This document shows positions 47,549-50,910 of a stretch of DNA of 50,910 bases, piece after piece. The number at the start of each line of letters is the position of its first letter. Positions within the stretch are counted from its first letter, which is position 1. The stretch covers positions 1 through 50,910 of the forward strand of contig JAPZAV010000019.1 of assembly GCA_027460465.1 (NCBI GenBank), written 5' to 3'. The position numbers and the translations under genes are program-made. The notes beneath the pieces are model-generated. The model was not told the DNA's origin, did no database searches, and was given only the letters and a program-made list of their open reading frames with translations. The stretch is from Candidatus Methanoperedens sp. (lineage in GTDB: Archaea > Halobacteriota > Methanosarcinia > Methanosarcinales > Methanoperedenaceae).

Positions 47549-48583
47549 ATGAAAATGTGGGTAGAACCGTACCCAGAATTCAGTCCTGAAAAACCGCTCT
47601 TTATCTGCATCCTGGCAAATACAGGGACTGCCAGGATTCCTGGAATTTCAGCGGCAGGTAAAACCCCGGAACTCACTGATTATACGCCGGCGGCAGATGC
47701 TGAGCTCGTCGAGACAGGAAAAGCCATCAGCATCACTGAACCTGCGATGTGCCCATCGGGTGCGCCCACACCTGCGGTATTGACAAGGGCATCCATGCTG
47801 CTCACAGAGATCCCCTGCCTCTTTATCAGCGCAGGTCTGAATGTTAGACCAAAGGTACCATTTTTTGATCTTAATGCCCACCCCGGAGGAGACATACGAA
47901 ATGGTCATGCAGTGGAAGATGCTGGAGATATCTATAAGAAATCTGCAGCTCTTGGAAAGAAGCTTTCGAAGCTCTCTGATCTTGTCATAATCGGCGAAAG
48001 CGTACCTGGAGGAACAACGACAGCTCTTGGAGTGATGAGGGCTATGGGTTATAACGGCATGGTCTCATCCAGCTTTCCTGACAATCCGCAAGAAATCAAA
48101 GACAGGGTAGTGAGTGAAGGGATGAAGCGCGCACACCTGTCATTTGGCTGTTTGAAAGATGACCCACTCTGTGCAGTGGGGCATCTTGGCGATCCCATGA
48201 TGGCAGCCGCTGCAGGATTAGTGGACGGGCTCGGCACAAAGACCATACTTGCAGGCGGGACTCAGATGGTTTCGGTGCTGTGCATAATCAAGAACCTTGG
48301 ACTGAAGAGAGATGTCTCAATAGCCACAACCTGTTATGTTGCGGACGACAAGAGCGCAAATTTCAGGGAAATGATCGAAGTGCTGGGGTTTCAGGCATTT
48401 ATCGCAGACCCGGGCTTTGGGAATTCAAGATTCAAAGGACTCAGGATGTATGAGCGCGGAGAAGTGAAAGAAGGCGTGGGTGCTGGCGGAGCCATGCTGG
48501 CTGCTGCGATGATGGGGTTTTCTCAGAAAGAGTTCAGGGAAAGAACTGAAGAAGTGTACGGCAGCCTGTTTCCTATTTCGTGA
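47549..48583 (+). CDS. cobT: Archaeal CobT-like nicotinate-nucleotide phosphoribosyltransferase
   Basis: This 344-residue protein (342 if the ATG at 47555 is used) matches the archaeal CobT-like family. GTARIPGISAAGKTPELTDY, then CPSGAPTPAVLTRASMLL, then PHLGDPMMAAAAGLV-type segments form the Rossmann-like core; a late GGTQMVSVLCIIKNLGLKRD motif is also present. It probably activates a lower base for cobamide (vitamin B12-type) synthesis, needed for methyl transfer in methanogens. Its base specificity is unknown. It is coupled to dnaG by a gap of 2 bases. Confidence 0.87.
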   Translation: MKMWVEPYPEFSPEKPLFICILANTGTARIPGISAAGKTPELTDYTPAADAELVETGKAISITEPAMCPSGAPTPAVLTRASMLLTEIPCLFISAGLNVRPKVPFFDLNAHPGGDIRNGHAVEDAGDIYKKSAALGKKLSKLSDLVIIGESVPGGTTTALGVMRAMGYNGMVSSSFPDNPQEIKDRVVSEGMKRAHLSFGCLKDDPLCAVGHLGDPMMAAAAGLVDGLGTKTILAGGTQMVSVLCIIKNLGLKRDVSIATTCYVADDKSANFREMIEVLGFQAFIADPGFGNSRFKGLRMYERGEVKEGVGAGGAMLAAAMMGFSQKEFRERTEEVYGSLFPIS

Positions 48584-48702
48584 TATGATTGAAAGGCCAG
48601 GGCTTTTTCGACCTGTTCTATCAAAATCATTATATTTTACCTATTACAATTATACATTTGTACGCCCCGGGCATTACATGCTCTGAGCGTTAGGAGGAAA
48701 AT

Positions 48703-49182
48703 ATGGCACTAGAAAATGTAGTAATAGGGATAATTCAATTAGTTATCGCCATAATACTTGCAGTGGTAGCACTGTATATTGGGTTCTCAGTTCTGGGATG
48801 GATAACTAAGGGAATTGAAGAAGAAAAAGAGATTGCTAAAGGCAACACAGCAGTAGGTATTCTTGTAGCAACCGTGTTCATAGCTATAGCCATTGTCGTG
48901 CAATCAGGAGTCATTGGTGTTTCTACAGGCATCTCAAAGGCGCTGGGGGGAGACTTGATTCCTCTGATAGCAAGCATATTTCAACTAATACTTGGAATAA
49001 TACTTGCAATCGCTGCAATATATCTTGCTCTCAATGTACTCGATAAGCTCACCAAAGGGATCGATGAGTTTGAAGAGCTCAAGAAAGGAAACGTGGCAGT
49101 CGCACTTGAGATGGCAGGAGTAATAATCGCGGTAGCAATAATCATCCAGGCAGGTGTTCTGGGAATAACTTCTGGAATATAG
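48703..49182 (+). CDS. DUF350-type membrane protein with internal repeat
   Basis: This 159-residue very hydrophobic protein has four membrane spans in two similar halves (VVIGIIQLVIAIILAVVALY versus LIASIFQLILGIILAIAAIY). Each half ends in KGNTAVGI or KGNVAVAL followed by a second span. This is the DUF350 duplicated layout, often linked to membrane or ion homeostasis without proof. TTAGGAGGAAAAT precedes the ATG. A T-rich terminator follows. Confidence 0.85.
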   Translation: MALENVVIGIIQLVIAIILAVVALYIGFSVLGWITKGIEEEKEIAKGNTAVGILVATVFIAIAIVVQSGVIGVSTGISKALGGDLIPLIASIFQLILGIILAIAAIYLALNVLDKLTKGIDEFEELKKGNVAVALEMAGVIIAVAIIIQAGVLGITSGI

Positions 49183-50224
49183 ATTGAATTTTTTTACTTT
49201 TTTTCAATAATTTCATCAGTTTTTCATTCACTTCATGTCCCACGATATCATCGAATCCCTCTCTCACGCGGATGATCACCGAGCCTTCTGGCACTGCTGC
49301 TTCAGGAAGTATGCAATCAAGGTCGCCATCTGTTATGCCGATGATCGGGATCCCAAGACGGGTAAGTATATCTGCAGCGACCATGGTAGTGTCGTCTCCA
49401 ACTGTTATGACGATGCTTGCGCCTTTTATAAGTTCGAAGGTGGACTCAGCGCTGTGATCAATTATTGCTACCGTTCTGGATTCTTCAATCTTCGATTTTT
49501 TTATCCGCGGCTTATGCTTTGTCCGCCGGATACTCCCGGTCTTGACCTTTGCAGTGAAAAGATCGATCTTTCTGGATCTCAGCTTCTCAAGACCATGGGG
49601 TTTTGCCTTGATTCCCCTGAGCTCGAACACAGCACTGTCCCTGCATATGATCTCAGGTTCGGTTTGCGCCACTTCTCCTATGACAATCCCTTCGAGACGG
49701 ATGTTCTCACCCTCAAAAGCGCCTGCAATTCTCCTGATCACTTTATTTCCTTCTTTTCTGATGTGCAGCGGCACTCTGCTTCCTTCCTCGACCGGCAGGT
49801 CGTAATGTTCGTGATGCATCCTGAGGAATTTTCTCACATACTGCGCGCACTTTTTTACCTCATGTCCGTAGTAGAAGATCCTGCCACATGCGTCAGGGCT
49901 CTCGATGTGGAGGAACAGAAGAGAAGGGTCGAGCTTTGATGCCACGATCTGTCCGAACTTGAATCCTGTTTCCAGTGTTTTTCCATGATTGAGCAGGATC
50001 GCAAGATCTATGCTGTCCCTCATGGCATTTATGGTCTCGCTCGGCGTGAGCCCCTGCGAGATATCCACCACATCCTCCAGACCTGCGTCAAGAACAGCCG
50101 TCCTCCCCATCGTCCCACCGAGCTTTGCTGCGACCTCATGTTCTTTCCTGAATATGTCTATTATCCGTTTTGCTGATCCCATATCAACGATCTCAGGACC
50201 ATGGAGAACTATTCCTATTCGCAT
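49142..50224 (-). CDS. DUF2117 family archaeal protein
   Basis: This 360-residue protein starts MRIGIVLHGPEIVDMGSAKR, a glycine-rich Rossmann-like N-terminus that I associate with archaeal DUF2117. DLAILLNHGKTLETGFKFGQ and VITVGDDTTMVAADILTRLG are other family-like segments. Function is not known; a nucleotide-binding role is suggested by glycine motifs. Its 3' end overlaps the convergent DUF350 gene by 41 bases. The last 25 residues are lysine-rich (LMKLLKKSKKIQSIFQKLF). Confidence 0.82.
   Translation of the reverse strand: MRIGIVLHGPEIVDMGSAKRIIDIFRKEHEVAAKLGGTMGRTAVLDAGLEDVVDISQGLTPSETINAMRDSIDLAILLNHGKTLETGFKFGQIVASKLDPSLLFLHIESPDACGRIFYYGHEVKKCAQYVRKFLRMHHEHYDLPVEEGSRVPLHIRKEGNKVIRRIAGAFEGENIRLEGIVIGEVAQTEPEIICRDSAVFELRGIKAKPHGLEKLRSRKIDLFTAKVKTGSIRRTKHKPRIKKSKIEESRTVAIIDHSAESTFELIKGASIVITVGDDTTMVAADILTRLGIPIIGITDGDLDCILPEAAVPEGSVIIRVREGFDDIVGHEVNEKLMKLLKKSKKIQSIFQKLFPEHLPG
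49189..49204 (+). terminator. Poly-T terminator of the DUF350 gene
   Basis: ATTTTTTTACTTTTTTTC follows the DUF350 stop codon by a few bases. Oligo-T tracts like this end archaeal transcripts. On the minus strand the same bases fall within the last codons of the DUF2117 gene. Confidence 0.55.
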
Positions 50225-50282
50225 GTATGCCCTTTGGTTTTTCAGGATAAAGATTTAAGTATCAAAAAGAAATATTGGAAAC

Positions 50283-50444
50283 ATGAAACTGAAACTCAAG
50301 GATGTAATTATCGCGATTATCGCTCTGATTTTTGCTTATTTGATAATCGAGTTTTTATGGAGATTGATGTTTTTTGCAATAAGAATAGTGGTGATTTTGA
50401 TAGCCGCATATATACTTTATTTGATTTTGAAAAAATTGCTGTGA
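50283..50444 (+). CDS. Small two-span membrane protein (53 aa)
   Basis: The ATG at 50283 opens MKLKLKDVIIAIIALIFAYL, and a second hydrophobic stretch (FAIRIVVILIAAYILYLILK) ends the protein in KKLL. It has no known family. It lies 58 bases upstream of and divergent from the DUF2117 gene. Hydrophobicity and the Lys flanks look real. Confidence 0.5.
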   Translation: MKLKLKDVIIAIIALIFAYLIIEFLWRLMFFAIRIVVILIAAYILYLILKKLL

Positions 50445-50448
50445 TAGA

Positions 50449-50637
50449 TCAATCCGAATATCTTCTCTTGAGGAAGTGATGTACCAGAAAAATAACAGCC
50501 CAGAAGACTGCTGCACCTTTCAGCGCTCTTAAGATATTCACGGTTTCTGGCTGCAGCAGATATCTCAGCATCAGATAAATTATGAAATAAATGACAGATG
50601 CAGCAGATGCAGTAAATAAAGGGCTTTTTTTATCCAT
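50449..50637 (-). CDS. Small two-span membrane protein (62 aa)
   Basis: This minus-strand protein begins MDKKSPLFTASAASVIYFII and has two hydrophobic segments (FIIYLMLRYLL and LKGAAVFWAVIFLVHHFL) followed by basic KRRYSD. No family is known. It is convergent with the small protein at 50283, 4 bases apart. Confidence 0.5.
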   Translation of the reverse strand: MDKKSPLFTASAASVIYFIIYLMLRYLLQPETVNILRALKGAAVFWAVIFLVHHFLKRRYSD

Positions 50638-50714
50638 TTTTCTATCTTTCAGTCAATTTATTATTAGAAATATCTTTCCATGCCATAGTAATTGCGGTTC
50701 AAGGTGCTGAATCT

Positions 50715-50727
50715 AAAAATATATATG
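50715..50727 (+). promoter_or_regulatory. TATA box upstream of the terminal gene
   Basis: AAAAATATATATG lies about 50-60 bases upstream of the ATG at 50776, so a leader of about 25-30 bases is expected. AGGATGG at 50765-50771 may be the ribosome binding site. Confidence 0.5.
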
Positions 50728-50775
50728 TAGCCAGTCCTATCTGGGACGATTAATAGTGCTGAACAGGATGGAAAA

Positions 50776-50910
50776 ATGACGAAAAAGATTAAACTCTCCG
50801 AGCTTGGAAGCCTGCTTGGGGGCCTGGAAATCGAGGCTCTTGAGGGAGTAAAGATAGAAGGTGATGTGGAGCTTGATCTCGGGCAGATGATTAATCCGCA
50901 GATGGCATAT
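50776..50910 (+). CDS. cdhD: Acetyl-CoA decarbonylase/synthase complex subunit delta (CdhD), 5' end
   Basis: Only the first 45 residues are in the window. They begin MTKKIKLSELGSLLGGLEIE, followed by ALEGVKIEGDVELDLGQM. From memory this matches the start of methanogen CdhD (MAKKMKLSE..., then EALEGVTIEGDIEIDLGG). CdhD is a corrinoid iron-sulfur protein subunit of the ACDS complex, which makes or cleaves acetyl-CoA in methanogens and ANME archaea. The frame runs off the right edge. The assignment rests on this short N-terminus alone. Confidence 0.7.
   Translation, partial: MTKKIKLSELGSLLGGLEIEALEGVKIEGDVELDLGQMINPQMAY

Noticed and set aside
1-50910. tRNA, rRNA or other known RNA genes
   Set aside because: I saw no T-loop and acceptor combinations or rRNA-like blocks; a covariance-model search would be needed to be certain.

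Overview
The window looks like a chromosomal segment of a methane-metabolising euryarchaeon, probably in or near Methanosarcinales. A Methanoperedens (ANME-2d)-like lineage is my best guess, but it is not proven here. Archaeal markers are a DnaG-type primase, prefoldin beta, the KEOPS subunit Pcc1, archaeal AspRS, archaeal CobT-like and DUF2117 proteins, an archaeal-type diadenylate cyclase, a MEDS-domain histidine kinase and TATA-like promoters. The right edge holds the start of what reads as the delta subunit (CdhD) of the acetyl-CoA decarbonylase/synthase complex.

Region 1 (1-17567) is an accessory defence island built on a type I restriction-modification locus: hsdM (3' end), an AlbA_2/ATPase regulator, a YhcG/PDDEXK nuclease, a Fic protein, hsdS, an HTH-nucleotidyltransferase plus HEPN pair, a second HEPN protein, five poorly characterised genes, hsdR and a YgjP-like metallopeptidase. 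The gaps between the early genes hold four copies of a composite non-coding repeat cassette. Each cassette abuts short duplicated stubs of the hsdS 5' end. Two further hsdS 3' remnants are fused to different pieces of the hsdR N-terminus. The region has clearly been rearranged by recombination. A near-identical 26-bp site lies at the start of the HTH-nucleotidyltransferase gene and upstream of the five-gene/hsdR operon.

Region 2 (17820-28600) starts with an acyl-CoA dehydrogenase and a small downstream ORF on the minus strand. Divergent from these is a tight plus-strand operon encoding a complete stressosome-type module: RsbR, RsbS, RsbT, an RsbX-like phosphatase, an RsbU_N protein with four GAF domains, a Cache-GAF membrane sensor and a MEDS histidine kinase. 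No sigma factor, anti-sigma factor or RsbU phosphatase is visible. A two-gene 2-hydroxyacyl-CoA dehydratase-like module (HgdB-like subunit and BadF/HgdC-like ATPase) follows.

Region 3 (28597-50910) is a housekeeping archaeal segment: aspS, a coiled-coil gene, smc, a diadenylate cyclase, dapF, hisH, a PurM/HypE-like protein, rqcH, a CNNM/CBS membrane protein, pcc1, pfdB, a DHH phosphoesterase, a LeuA/CimA-type synthase, DUF167, a Toprim protein, dnaG, a CobT-like protein, DUF350, DUF2117, small membrane proteins and the cdhD start. Both smc and leuA are interrupted by a single-base discrepancy in a four-base homopolymer. This suggests sequencing or assembly error more than real gene decay.

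I saw no tRNA, rRNA, CRISPR array or transposase gene.
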